Shown: piece after piece, positions 12,201 to 23,628 of the stretch
How the letters are laid out: every line of letters begins with the position of its first letter
How positions within the stretch are numbered: position 1 is the stretch's first letter
Notes under the pieces: generated by a model
Database searches by the model: none
The model's input: the letters and a program-made list of their open reading frames with translations, nothing else
What the model was told of the DNA's origin: nothing
Position numbers and translations under genes: made by a program
Source of the DNA: Otis tarda
Taxonomy: Eukaryota; Chordata; Aves; Otidiformes; Otididae
Reading direction: 5' to 3'
Length of the DNA stretch: 64,000 nt
Assembly: GCA_026413225.1 (NCBI GenBank)
Contig: CM048552.1
Location: 166,606,053 to 166,670,052, forward strand

Positions 12201-15094
12201 ATTATTTGAATCATGTGGTAAACTATCCTGCTTTTCCTCAGTCTCTACAACTGAAAATATGCCAGGGAAGCCCTTGTACATGAGAGTAAGTAAAGAACTT
12301 TTATCCAAAGGAGAGAGTACAAGCCTACTTAATAAATGATGGCCCAATTCTTATGCCCAGTATTAAAAGCAAATCTGAAGTAAACTACTTTCAAGTATCT
12401 TCTGCAGAGGTTATGACACATTTAGGAATTTTAAGTATCTATGTAGCTTATGGAATATCTCATGGAGTAAATATTTATGTTTAAATAAACTTAAACAGAT
12501 GTCTTCCTGACAAAGCAGAGGCCTGTTGCACCCGTAAAGTTGAAACAGATCAAGAAGGATATATTTGGTATTTGTTTGCCTGTAATCTGAACATAAGTAC
12601 TCTAAAATGACTAAACAGCAACACTATAACTATTTGTGAGATGGTACATTTTGTGATGCTACTTATGGCATAACCAGCAACAATGTCTGAGCACTTGGAC
12701 ACAGTTAACTCTACATGTAAAGGTAATATGTATCTGTAAGAGGCAAAAGGAGACTTCTGTGATGTAATTGCACAAACAGGGTACAATGAAAATCATGTAC
12801 AAGGCATGTACAAGATATGAACATTGGATGTAGAACAGGCAAGAAACATACCTGGGAAAATGAACAAGTCCAGCTCCTGGAAATAAAATAATCTGTGCTG
12901 GAAGCAGATGATATTTTCTCTTTCTTTTGGGGAGGCTGTAAGGATTGTAAAAATACCGTGGATGCATGAGAAAACAAGAGGAAGAAAAATTATTTTTTAC
13001 TTTGGCCTCAGCTTACCTCATCAAAGAGATCTTGAAATTGATCCTCAAACCTAACTGCAGCCATCCCTGCTGACTACATTGCATTACTTATGTGGAATTG
13101 AATACACACAGCTAATGTGGGAGATGGTTATTAAGGGCCATTTGAATATGCAGTAATTATAACTAATAATCAATATGAACTTACTGTTGGAAAATGTGTG
13201 TTGATAATGAATGCCAGTCTAGTAAAACACTACTTTGATCCTGGCCTGATTTCTGTCTTTTAAATACTCCCATCACAGTCACATCCATCTGCCCAATATG
13301 TACATGCATCTGTATCTGTATGCACACACATATATTCATTTGCAAGAGTCTCATGTGAAACTGCATTTCAGATTCTGTATATTTTACATAATAATTTAAA
13401 GATAATAAGGTCCAGATTCATTCAAGCTAGGATTTTGTGGGGGCTGAATCCTGGGCTTCAGTGTGTATCCATCTCCTCTAGGAATAGGGATCCTTCCTTA
13501 GCCACCTCAGCAGCAATGCTGATTTGATCCTCTCATCAACTCAGGAAGGATAGAATTGTTTGTGGACCGCAATATGAACTGGATCAATAAAACTCTCTTG
13601 GTTAAGTAAAAAGCCTCAAGAAGTTAAAGTAAGTGGCTGGAGGCTAGTGAAAGCGTTAAGGGTTTTCTCAGATCAGCTTTACCAATGGAGAAAAAAATAA
13701 CAAACTATATCCTCAGTCACTGCTGCAATATACTAGCTTTACATCAGAATAATAAATTTGAAATCATTTGGGATGCTGTGATGTAAAATTGAGTAGTACA
13801 ATGATTAATCAGGTCACCAACCTCTTCTCCCTTATGTCTCTAAAATGTTATTTAATTAAAACTAAAAAGCCATGTGGGATTGGTCCCAGGGTATGGTTTC
13901 TAGGCACTGCATAAATAGAAAGAAGGTATTATTTTATTGTTAATAATGTTTCATCTAGTCAGTCTTTTCACAGTTTGCTGATGTCCAGCAATTCTCCTTT
14001 TAATGTGCAGACACCACTGGATGCTCTCCTAATGGATAGTTTCAAAAAAGATTTTCAGAATTTTTCTATCAGAAAATTCCAATTCAAGTTAATCAAAGCA
14101 AGGGAAAAATAATCTTGACAAATTACAACTTCAAAAAAAAAATTATGGAAGACAATGAAAGATATCAAATTCTGATTTCCTGGTATTCTATTCTGATTTT
14201 CTATTTCAGAATGTTTTTTTTTTTCTTTTATGTTAGGAAATAAAACTAACAAAACCAGAACAAAACATTTCATATTTTGATCAACTCAAACAGTATGTGT
14301 CAGGTTTATATTTTGAACTACACTGAAAATTTTTAATTCTGTTTGCATCTTTGCCTGTTTGGTTGGTTGGATTTGTTTTCAATTTTATTTTTTTTTTGAG
14401 CAGAAAAAAAAAGGAGCTGATAGACTTCCTGAAAACAAGCCAAGTTCTTCACAGTTCTCATGCTTAAAGGATTTTTTTTTTCTGAAGTGTTTGTTAAGTG
14501 AAAGGTATTTTGTGTTTCAAATAGTTTATTATTTGTCTCTGAAATTCGTATGTTTTTTGAAGTCTGAAATCTGAGTCAGGAAAAGACTGAGGAAAGAAAA
14601 CATTCTTTTTCTCCTGTTAAAATAATTCAATTACAGTGAATTAAGATGTGAATTAATAAGAAAACCAAGGCTTGATAATACTGTCACTCCACATAACTAC
14701 ATAAGGCCTCCAGAAAGAAAATGACTGGCATATGAAACCTTTGATGCATAAAATCAAGTCTGAGGGAGAAGGAGGCAGGAAACCTTTAGCTTTTCTTTTG
14801 GAACAGGCTTATTTCTATAAATCAGTAGTTCTGTATCTCTAAAATGCAGGTGTAGAAGGCAAGGCTGGGCCTTCTGAGACTTGAGTCTATTTCTAGCGCT
14901 GTCAACGGCTTGACATGTGACCTTCCCAAGGTCAGCACTTCTGTTTTGTGATCTGTTGAGCAAATAAAATTATACTGTATTCCATTGTAAAAGCCTCTGA
15001 GATGGGTTGATAAAAAGAGGAAGAACTGGGTATTACCCTTACATAAGATTTGTCTGACTCAGAATTATTAACTTAGTCACCATGTTTGTTCACC
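9212..15094. other. Unique AT-rich intergenic DNA
   Basis: No gene is supported. A 100-codon frame at 11860-12162 and several shorter ones lack domain signatures and read as chance frames. No complete interspersed repeat is recognised. Confidence 0.55.
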
Positions 15095-15183
15095 ACAGAT
15101 TTCAAAGCACCTTTAAGCTGTATAATTCCTTCCAGTTCCTCAGATGGGGAAACTGAGGCATGGGAAGGAGAAATGAGTTGCAT
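15095..15183 (-). mobile_element. MIR-like SINE fragment
   Basis: CAGATGGGGAAACTGAGGCA at 15141-15160 is the hallmark of the MIR core/3' region read in reverse, preceded by AAAGCACCTTTAAG, which resembles the next MIR block. MIR-type SINEs are ancient in amniotes. Only about 80 bases are recognisable. Confidence 0.5.
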
Positions 15184-15380
15184 CGAATCATAGAACCACA
15201 GAATAGTTTGGGTTGGAAGGGACCTTTAAAGATCATCTAGTCCAAACTCCTTGCAAGGAGCAGGGGCATCTTCAACTAGATCAGGTTGCTCAGAGCCTCA
15301 TCCAACATGGTCTTCAACGTTTCCAGGGATGGGGCATGCACTGGGCCAACCTGCTCCAGTGTTCTACCACCTGTCATGTC
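15184..15380 (-). mobile_element. CR1 LINE short 3' fragment
   Basis: Antisense CR1 3' UTR and terminal ORF piece beginning GAATCATAGAACCACAGAAT with a degraded tail, truncated after GTTCTACCACC. It directly abuts the MIR-like sequence on its left. Confidence 0.88.
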
Positions 15381-16143
15381 AACAAACTACTGGTGGAGCT
15401 AGGAATAGGGCAGGTCTGCCTCAGTGGTGTGTTCCTCACTCTGAGAAACATTTCTCTCTCCATTATTAAACAAAGGAAATATCTTATAGTTAGAGAGAAC
15501 AGAGACATAAACTCTTACCTACTTTTGTCCATGTAAATGATCCTTATGTTGTTCTGAGACTGAGCCATGAAATTTGCTAAGAAAATAATTAATTATTGAA
15601 AACACATTATAGATCTATTATTCAAGCTGATGTGATTCAGTGGGATTACTTGTATAAGCAATAGATTGAAAGTCAGAATTTTTTTTTTTGCTTTTATTTT
15701 GGTTGACAAAGTTACTTTTCAATGTCTTTTGTAGATCTAAATGACACTGTGATTTTTGTTGTATGAGTTAACTCGTGCTCTTCCTGTCTCAATGTTTGAG
15801 TTTTTGTAACAGGATTAAAGTAATTTTTAACTAATTTCAAATTGCCTCAGTGCACTTTACTAAACTACCTCAGTCAGTTAAATATGTTGCAGAGTGACCA
15901 ACTATTTCAACCTGTTGCTTGTTTGCAATCTTGAATGTTTCAGGAAAGAATGAAATAAGCAAGCAATCAAACTATGAAAAGATCACATTAGTAAAAATGC
16001 AGTGCTATATTGAGTATTGATCACACTACACGGGAGTCAAGTCTTGTAGGATGCTGAAAACTGTAATAACTGCTTAAAACAATAATGCCAGAATCTGTTA
16101 AAAAGCCAAAATTGTGCTGAGGTTAGAATATGGTGCAAATGTT
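15381..16143. other. Unique AT-rich spacer
   Basis: Nothing recognised between two CR1 fragments of opposite orientation. Confidence 0.55.
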
Positions 16144-16591
16144 ATGGGCCACGAAGATGATAAAAGGGCTGGAGCACCTCTCTTATGAGGACAGGCTGAG
16201 AGAATTGGGGCTGTTCAGCCTGGAGAAGAGGAGGCTCCGGGGAGACCTGATAGCGGTCTTCCAGTACCTCAAGGGGGCCTACAAGAAAGATGGGGAAAGG
16301 CTGTTTAGTAGGGCCTGTTGCAATAGGACGAGGGGTAATGGTTTTAAAATAGAGGGGGGAAGATTTAGATTGGAAATTAGGAAAAAATTTTTTACAATGC
16401 GAGTTATAGAACACTGGAACAGGTTGCCCAGAAAGGTGGTGGAGGCCCCATCCCTGGAGACGTTCAAGGCCAGGCTGGATGAGGCTCTGAGCAACCTGAT
16501 CTAGTCAGGGATGTCCCTGCTTCTTGCAGGGGGGTTGGACTAGATGACCTTTGAAGGTCCCTTCCAACCCTAACCATTCTATGATTCTATG
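16144..16591 (+). mobile_element. CR1 LINE 3' fragment with open terminal ORF
   Basis: This sense CR1 is truncated at ATGGGCCACGAAGATG. The ORF2 C-terminus is open (reading [19 protein letters not shown] to LDEALSNLI, stop at 16502-16504), followed by the 3' UTR and ATTCTATGATTCTATG tail. An intact frame to the canonical stop suggests a relatively young insertion. Confidence 0.95.
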
Positions 16592-19380
16592 TTATAACTT
16601 CATATGAAGGGTCATTACATTATACTAGTACTATAGCTGACCAAAAGAATGAATATTTCTCATAGCTCCAGTTAATATCACTGTTTTATTTTTCCCAAGC
16701 CTAATTGTGTGTCTTTTATCACAAAGGAAAAAAAAAAAAAATCTGTGTATTTCAGTGCTGCAGTGCTGAACACTGCAATGCCAAACTTGGGAAGCAGAAG
16801 CCTGGAGTGAAATCCCAGTCCTCAAGTCAGGCAGCCAACCATTTCACTCACACTACTGGGAAAGGCAGAGAATCAGGCCTTCACATCAGGATAGAGAGCA
16901 TCGAAGATACAGCTTGGAGGACATTTTAGTGAAATACTGCAGTGGAATCTCAGTTCACATTCTGGGGTCAGGGCTGCAGCAAAACCATCACCCTTCATAC
17001 AGTCTCCACAACTTGAAATTCTCTCCTGAAAACTGGTAACTCACTCCTGTTGTATCAAACTTTTAAAATAAGAGAGAAAGAGAGAGAGAGCACGCATGTG
17101 TGTGTGTGTGTGTTTTGGGATGAGAGGAATAAAAGGAGGTGGGTGACTCAGCTCCCTATCTTTCTCCTCCTAACCAACAGTGTAGTGGGTAGAATACACT
17201 TTCTCAGTGGAGACACAGGGTCAATTCACTGCTAAGCTGGAAGGGGCTCAAGTCTGTCCCTTGACCTCCCTGCAGTACCCTTTTCATCTGAAAGTGTGCC
17301 ACTCCAGCACTCTATGCTGGAGACTTTAGGCTGCAGAGGGAGGAAAAATAATAATTGAAAGGAACAGGGAGAGGAAGATAAAATATAAATGTCTCTGTGA
17401 ATTCAATCATTCACCAAACAGCTATTCTGAATAGTCTCAGCAGTAAGAACGTAGTTCTGGGGCTCAGCCCTGTCCTAAGAACTGCTCAGGTATTTTAATG
17501 CAAGCAATCACAGTGGAAACTGGGTCAGATCAATATATTTAGTTTAAATAAGAAATTCTGGTCAAGATCTTGGCCTGGCCAAATCACTAAATACACTTCT
17601 TGCTTCCACATCATCAGAATTTCAAAGTGAAATGACTACATGGCTTTTATGACAGACTACACCCAAGCTGCATGCAAAAGCCTGTCCACCTTTGCGACTC
17701 CTGTTCACTTTTCTGACACCTACTGTTTGAGGTTAGCCTTTGAGACTAACCCTGCGACCTATTCAAGCCAATGTTTCCAATACAAAAATTATCACAATAT
17801 TTGAATATGTATCCTGGAGAAAAAATGTCTGTAGGTTTTACTATTGGCTCCACAGTCTAAACATCTAATATGTGAAGTTTATTAGGTCAACCTCAGCATC
17901 GTACGAAAGCACAATGCAAACAAGGCCTCTCAGGGCTCTGCACACCCTGGTGGGTGCTGTAAGTAGTAGCCTGTAAACTCATGCTCCCCCACTGCTTTCC
18001 TCTGGTTCAAATGATCTCAAAATTATTTTTCTTGTAAAGTAGAACAGCTGCAGCAAGGAGGCTGGTAGCCTGGCAGTTGAGGGTATGAGCCAAGAAAGAG
18101 AAACATGTGGGCTAGCTCTTACACTGTGAAAGATAGAGAATTTTTATTTTCTCATCCTAAGCCAGTCTCCTACCCACTAGGTAGAAGTAGGCAAACAACT
18201 TCTCTAACTTTCTTTTCTTTCTTCCTTCTTTTTTTTTATTTTTTTAATCCGCATCATTCACCCCTGCATCACGTTGCAAAGCTCCATCTGGTGAACATAG
18301 AGAGGGAGATTTGGAACACGCTCACATGTCACTGCCCTCAGGAAAATGAAGAAAAATACTTCGTTTCAGAAACCTTGCTAGGCCTAAATGCAATTTAGGT
18401 AGAAATTCAGTAGTTCTGTGAAGACTGGCCTGTGAAACATACTGAGATAGAAAATTCTGGGAGGAGATCCTTGTATTAGTTCAACCCCTCCTACTCTTAC
18501 TTAAAACCAGATAATCTGAACTATTTTAAAGTAATTGTACACATCAGACAGCATAGTTTCTGCAGGAGTTGCATCAACATATAGAGGCATCTATGTTAAC
18601 TTTCACTGCCAGCATAGCCAAAGTCTACATAAAGACATAATTTCAAATGAAACAATGATCACATGACTTTTCTATTTGCTGAGTCCATCATAATCTGTAG
18701 GACACACACATACATTTATATACATATGCATACGCACAGCATCCTATCTACACTGTAGGATGTCTTTATTATGATTATGCCTTCCACAGAAATAATGAAG
18801 ATGATTTTACAGTATGTAGCACAAGTATTGTAAGAAGGATATCTACAGTAATATATTTTTGTTCTGTAGAAACTTTGCAGATACTCTGAATTCTGCTTTG
18901 CAATATCTACAACATTACGTGAAGTAACTATTTTTTTAACATGTTCTGATATAACACAAATAGACCCTTAACCAGTGTTACTTACACAGTCATAGCAACA
19001 GGGAGATGGGAGATTATCAATTGGGAAAATCTAAATGTATCCCAGCACTTTTTCCTATTTCAAGGTATTTTCCATATTAGGAGTAAAACCATTCCTATTC
19101 AAAAGGCAACTGTGATGTCCAAGGCAATTTGCTTGTGTTTGGTTAAATATGAGACTTTACATTGAGAAGAAAGGTATAAGCAGGAAGCTCATTGTCTTAG
19201 GCTTCTAGAAGCTGCAGAGGCAAACAGTAGCTAAAATACATTAGGTGAGGAAAGGAGTCAAGGAAAATAGACTTGGGTGCTCTTTCCCCTATCTGATCTA
19301 CTGGATAATTTGGAGAGGATAATGTGAGCTCTGGTTATTCAGCCTGTGTATGGACAATGCGGGCAATGGACAATGTAAGG
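16592..19380. other. Intergenic DNA, moderately GC-richer than surroundings
   Basis: No gene. 17180-17240 (AGTGTAGTGGGTAGAATACA, then CAGGGTCAATTCACT) weakly resembles the A and B boxes of a tRNA-derived SINE, but the match is too short to call. Confidence 0.5.
17069..17114. repeat. (GA)n then (TG)n compound microsatellite
   Basis: AG dinucleotides (17069-17090) are followed by CACGCA and eight TG units. Confidence 0.85.
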
Positions 19381-20032
19381 GCAATGCGCCCTTGCAGCCC
19401 AGAAGGCCAACCGCATCCTGGGCTGCATCAAGAGGAGCGTGGCCAGCAGGTCGAGGGAGGTGATTCTGCCCCTCTACTCTGCCCTGGTGAGACCCCACCT
19501 GGAGTACTGTGTCCACTTCTGGAGCCCCCAACACAAGAAGGACATGGACCAGTTGGAAAGGGTCCAGAGGAGGGCCACCAAGATGATCAGAGGGCTGGAG
19601 CACCTCTCCTATGAGGACAGGCTGAGAGAGTTGGGGCTGTTCAGCCTGGAGAAGAGGAGGCTCCGGGGAGACCTGATAGCAGTCTTCCAATACCTCAAGG
19701 GGGCCTACAGGAAAGATGGGGAGAAGCTGTTCAGTAGGGCCTGTTGTGATAGGACAAGGGGTAATGGGTTTAAATTAGAAGGAGCTAGGTTTAGATTAGA
19801 TATTAGAAAAAAATTTTTTACAATGAGAGTTGTAGAGCACTGGAACAGGTTGCCCAGAGAGGTGGTGGATGCCCCATCCCTGGAAGTGTTCAAGGCCAGG
19901 CTGGATGAGGCTCTGAGCAACCTGATCTAGTCAGGGATGTCCCTGCTCTTGCAGGGAGGTTGGACTAGATGACCTTTGAAGGTCCCTTCCAACTCTAACC
20001 ATTCTATGATTCTATGATTCTATGATTCTATG
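19381..20032 (+). mobile_element. CR1 LINE 3' fragment, ~650 bp, open ORF2 C-terminus
   Basis: This sense CR1 begins at GCAATGCGCCCTTGCAGCCC. It encodes the ORF2 C-terminal region (163 open codons from 19439, including [20 protein letters not shown], ending DEALSNLI at 19930), then the 3' UTR and four ATTCTATG units. No stop or frameshift appears from 19439 to the normal end. It is a 5'-truncated dead copy; the reverse-transcriptase catalytic core is absent. Confidence 0.95.
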
Positions 20033-21160
20033 ACTGTAAACTGAGATGCAAAAGCTGAATTTTAAAGACCCAGATTCACTGGCACTTCAGTGCTGCATGA
20101 TCTCTCACTTTACCACATTCTCTAAATAAAAGAGTAAAAAATTTCAGTCAGAGAGATCCTGATCAATCTGATGCAGGAGTAGATATGTCCTTAAAACACT
20201 TAAAGGTAAGCCTCTTCTCCTGAAAGACATGTTTTCAAACTTAGTTCAAGAAGATGAGGAACTCTAGAAATTTAGGATTATGGCCCTTAGTAGTGATAGA
20301 TCAATTTCCTGGCCCTGATACACCTTTCCTGTGTAACTTTACTTACAGAACCAAAACTTCAGATGCCAAATCTAAAATGGATGATACTTCTTTTCTTCCT
20401 CTCTGACTTATCTTCTAGATGCTAACCTTCACATGGCAGATGCTCTCTCAATACATGTATTATATCTATGAGACATAAATCTCTCTATATAATTGCAAGG
20501 TATACAGTTGAAAACACAATGGGTCCTTACTTAAATACTCTTTTGGAAGTTATATAGCATCCCATAAACACTCTTACATCTTCTGGTAGATTTTTTTTTA
20601 CATTTTTTTTCCTCTTTGAAATTCTAAAGCCATAGATCGCTTTCACCAGTTCCCACCTCTCAGTAGATCCCTTGGAAGAAGCAGGCAATTTGTCCTTCAT
20701 GCTTTGAAGGACATGCTTTCTCCTTCCTCTTATTTGATTTGTATTTATTTATTTAATATCTTGTTAATGTTCAGGTCCTCTGGTTGCATTTTGATTGTTT
20801 TTACGGTGCCTGAGCAATTTTAATAACACGAAGGTAAGGATGCTCAGAAGCTTTATGCTAAGGTGGGAGGAGAAAAAGCTCTTTAATCCTGCTGCCCTGT
20901 ATCCCAGTTAGAGTTCACTAGGCTCCAGATTTTCAGCCTTTCCTTCCTCGAGCCTTTAATCACAATGATCTTGTCACTGCTGCTGACAGTCTGTGAGTGG
21001 GTCCCCTACCCTGACCCCCATCCCGACCCTTGCCACTTCCCCTGACTCTCCAGCCTTACTCCACATAGTTTCCTGGGGGCTTCCCTGCCTCCAGCTCCCC
21101 TTGAACTTTGAGGCTGCAATTCTTGATCTACAGAAGGTTGCCAGCCAGCCTAGCACATCC
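20033..21160. other. Distal 5' flank of SLITRK1
   Basis: AT-rich to about 20830, then increasingly C-rich toward the SLITRK1 domain. No gene or named repeat. A 155-codon frame from 20993 is Pro/Ser/Leu low complexity caused by the pyrimidine bias. Confidence 0.5.
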
Positions 21161-21162
21161 CC

Positions 21163-21201
21163 CTTCCCCCCCCCGCCCCCGCCCTCCCGCCTCCCACCCC
21201 C
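21163..21201 (-). repeat. C-rich tract (potential G-quadruplex on the - strand)
   Basis: A run of cytosine blocks separated by single G or T bases (CCCCC, CCCCCCCCC, CCCCC, CCC) provides more than four G-tracts on the - strand. It sits about 2.7 kb upstream of SLITRK1. Confidence 0.55.
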
Positions 21202-21459
21202 AGCATCACCGAGAGACAAAGTCAAAGAAACCGTCAGGAGAAATGAATTAATGCGCCTCAACGTGGCGCCAAGTTTCCTTCTCTCTTTTTTTTCCCTAAT
21301 GAAACCACTAATATATTTCTTGCCGTGCTTTCTGTCTCTGTGGCATTTTATCTCTTCTGGCCCGTTTGTAATTTATTGGGCAAGGACTTCTCTCTTTTTG
21401 TCTGTTTCGTTTCCTGCTCCTGTCCTGTTTCCTCCCCCCTCTCACCTCCTCCCTCCGTA

Positions 21460-21665
21460 GTCCCTGCCCAGTGTAACGAACCTAAAGGCCACATCTTCAT
21501 CCTGGAGACCCGAAATAGCCACGGTAACTGTTTAACTTGTCTGTGGTCTAATTACATTAATTTGATAAGATGGTCGTCGGCAGGATGTCTCATTTACTTG
21601 CAAGCGGCAGCCAGGGGAAAGCTTTGACCAAATTAGCATGCCGCCGGGACCAGGGGGTGCGGGCT
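21460..21665. promoter_or_regulatory. Candidate conserved regulatory element 5' of SLITRK1
   Basis: This unique, non-repetitive sequence has homeodomain-type cores TAATTACATTAAT at 21549-21561, CAAATTAGCATG near 21630 and a GATAAG motif. It lies about 2.3 kb upstream of a developmental neuronal gene. Its balanced composition stands out from the surrounding pyrimidine-rich tracts. Function is inferred; no conservation could be computed. Confidence 0.3.
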
Positions 21666-21688
21666 CCATATGGCTCCCTCACTTTCCC

Positions 21689-21696
21689 TATAAATA
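21689..21696 (+). promoter_or_regulatory. TATA-like motif TATAAATA upstream of SLITRK1
   Basis: CCCTATAAATAAACC occurs where AT-rich DNA gives way to GC/pyrimidine-rich sequence, about 2.15 kb before the coding start. A start would be expected near 21715-21725. A donor-like GAG|GTACCC follows at 21799, so a distal non-coding exon is imaginable. This is a motif match only. Confidence 0.25.
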
Positions 21697-21814
21697 AACC
21701 TCCTCCAGCCCACCCCCGCGGTTACATCTCCCCCTACCAGTATGCCGCAAAGTTCACCAGCGGCGCCGGACGGGCGAGGTACAGCCCCGGGCTGCAGGAG
21801 GTACCCGGCGGCCG

Positions 21815-21915
21815 GTCCGCCTCTCCTGCCCCCGCCTCCTCCTCTTCTTCCTCCTCCCGCTCCTCCTCCCCCTCCCTTCCTCCTCCTTCTCCTCCCCCTC
21901 CTCCTCCTCCTCAGC
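21815..21915. repeat. (TCC)n-rich polypyrimidine tract
   Basis: About 100 bases of almost pure C/T built from CTCCTCC units sit between the TATA-like motif and SLITRK1. Polypurine/polypyrimidine mirror-like tracts can adopt triplex structures. Open frames here on both strands are low-complexity Pro/Ser/Leu or Arg/Gly strings and are not genes. Confidence 0.75.
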
Positions 21916-22096
21916 GCGATTTGACAAAGCAAGGGGAAACTTGCACCACCAGAGGTGCAACTGGTCCTTCGCTCGTAGGCATCTGAAACCCGTCCAAGTG
22001 ATGCAGAAACTTTTGTGTGCTTGGCTTCTTTCTTTAAGGCCAAGCACCAGTTTTTCCGCTGTGTAATCTCTTTTGTCAGAAGAGTGGGAGCTGGAA

Positions 22097-22157
22097 AGGG
22101 CGGCCGGGGAGGGGGGCGGGGGGATAAGGGGAAGGGGGGAAGGGAGAGGGGGAAGCA
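22097..22157 (+). repeat. G-rich tract with quadruplex potential
   Basis: Dense G-runs (GGGG, GGGGGGCGGGGGG, GGGG, GGGGGG, GGG, GGGGG) lie on the + strand about 1.7 kb upstream of the SLITRK1 start. Four or more runs within 60 bases satisfy the quadruplex pattern. Confidence 0.55.
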
Positions 22158-22424
22158 GGCGTTTTATTTCCGCAGGGAGGATATTAGGAGTAACCCCAGA
22201 GAAATATCTGTGCTTGCACATATATGCGTCTCTAGATTTTTATATATAGATAAAAATGTCAAGATGCACAACTGTCAGTTTCAGCCCTCTCCTCCCCTCC
22301 TTAAGAGGGAGACACTATACTCTGTGGGAACAGGTAGCATGAATCGCTAACAGTGCAGCAATCCCCTCCTCCCTAACCCCCCCACCCCGCCCTTTCTTCT
22401 ATGTGATCATCTAAATTATAAAAC

Positions 22425-22451
22425 ATATATATATGTCTATATATATATATA
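22425..22451. repeat. (AT)n microsatellite
   Basis: Alternating AT/TA with one GTC interruption between the G-rich tract and the SLITRK1 CpG island. Confidence 0.7.
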
Positions 22452-22929
22452 AAATGCAATAATCCACGGTTCTACATCGCATAGAGACCACCAGCAAGAG
22501 ACCAAAACCATCATGAAACTCCATAGATTGCAGGGGAGGAAGAAATGCGTTTAAAGCAACGATAAAAAAATGGCGTGCAGAATAATTACCTCAAATTGCT
22601 ATTCGCTTGACACCCTGACACTAATTCTGTTCAAGCCATTGGGAAATACAATAAGGCAACCTTCTTCGCCTGCTTGTGCAGGTGTGAGTGTGTGTGAACG
22701 GGAGCAATAGGGTCGGGAGGAGAGGGATGATAAACTTTCCATCTTAAAATACAAGAAATAAATTAAATAACCCATTTAGGAGAAAGCATCTAAATAGATC
22801 GACAGCTTTTAATGCCAACGTTTTTAACGCTTGCCCTGTACGAGGATTGATTTTTTTTTTCCTCCAGCATTCCCTCAGCAGATGGATTTTTGCCACTGCA
22901 GCTCAGCAGAGGGTGTCAGATCTTTCAGA
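22452..22929. other. Unique DNA immediately upstream of the SLITRK1 CpG island
   Basis: Non-repetitive, AT-balanced sequence including CGCTTGACACCCTGACACTA and TAAATTAAATAACCC. Possibly regulatory by position; nothing more specific is visible. Confidence 0.4.
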
Positions 22930-23085
22930 GTGCACCAGGTTGAAACGAGCAGAGCCTCTTAGCAACTCTCCCTCTGCGTGCATGTGAGTGTGTGCGAGCG
23001 TGCGACTCGGCAGCAGCGGAAGAAAAAAAAAAAAAAGGAAAAGAAGAGCGAGAGAGCGAGCAAGCGACGAGGGGAGGCAGCGCGG

Positions 23086-23136
23086 CCGGCAGGGCGAGGC
23101 GAGGCGAGGCGAGGCGCGGCGCGGCGCGGTGCGGTG
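23086..23136 (+). repeat. GC-rich pentanucleotide array (GGCGA/GGCGC)n
   Basis: Consecutive 5-bp units read GCGAG x4, then GCGCG x3, then GCGGT x2, in the putative SLITRK1 leader/promoter. The array is CpG-dense and could form stable hairpins in RNA. Such arrays are prone to length change and to sequencing dropout in birds. Confidence 0.7.
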
Positions 23137-23164
23137 CGGGCGGCCCCGGCCCCGCGGCAGAGGC

Positions 23165-23233
23165 ATGGGCATGCGGGCACCGCAGCGGGGGCAGGTGCCG
23201 CGCAGCGCCGGCGGCTGGGCGGCCAGTGCCTGA
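23165..23233 (+). promoter_or_regulatory. 22-codon upstream ORF in the CpG island
   Basis: ATG at 23165 (second Met at 23171) runs 22 codons to TGA at 23231-23233 in very GC-rich sequence. It is one of several upstream AUGs before SLITRK1. Evidence is limited to the frame itself, and a chance ORF in GC-rich DNA is equally possible. Confidence 0.25.
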
Positions 23234-23398
23234 GGTCGGGGCGCGCTTTCAGCACCGGGGGCTCTGGACAGCGCCCGGCGGGGGGTGGGAGAGGGAGCGC
23301 GGCTCCGCGGCCGCGCTGCAAGGTCAGCCCGGCGCGGAGCCGCGCACGGCGGCAGCCTCCGCGGCCAGCGCCGCGCTCTCCGCCTGCGCCTCTCTGAC

Positions 23399-23473
23399 AT
23401 GCAGCGGCGGCCGGGGGCCAGCAGCACCGTTCCCGTGCCGGTGAGCCAGCCCGGCCGGCAGACCTCCACTTAG
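23399..23473 (+). promoter_or_regulatory. 24-codon upstream ORF in the GC-rich leader, crossing a possible splice donor
   Basis: ATG at 23399 follows GAC (G at -3) and reads 24 codons to TAG at 23471-23473. Its body contains CCG|GTGAGC at 23441, a good match to a 5' splice donor. If that donor is used with the acceptor ending at 23567, this uORF is removed or rewired in the mature leader. It is only meaningful if transcription starts upstream of it. Confidence 0.3.
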
Positions 23474-23567
23474 CTGCCCGGGAGGCGTCAGGGAGGGGGA
23501 TCGAGGAGGGTGATTTTTTTTTTTCCCCTTCTACTTTTTTTTTTTTTTTTTTTTGCGTGCTTTGCAG
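23441..23567 (+). other. Candidate 127-bp 5'-UTR intron (GTGAGC ... polyT ... TTTGCAG)
   Basis: A donor-like CCG|GTGAGC at 23441 is followed about 120 bases later by a long polypyrimidine run (23513-23554) and a clean acceptor TGCTTTGCAG ending at 23567. Both ends satisfy GT-AG. The size is short but within the range seen for vertebrate introns. Splicing would leave the coding exon intact and remove part of the leader, including the end of the uORF at 23399. It is predicted from signals only. Confidence 0.25.
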
Positions 23568-23628
23568 TACGTGCCTGGATAGTTTGTGGATATAATTATT
23601 GACTGGAATCTGGGCTGTTGCGGTTATA

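Noticed and set aside
17175-17240. tRNA-derived SINE or tRNA gene
   Set aside because: Only weak A/B-box-like strings. No cloverleaf could be formed by eye, and the match is too short.
21633-22043. Antisense and sense frames of 111-155 codons upstream of SLITRK1
   Set aside because: They encode strings of Arg/Gly or Pro/Ser/Leu from the TCC-rich tract; no domain or conserved feature.
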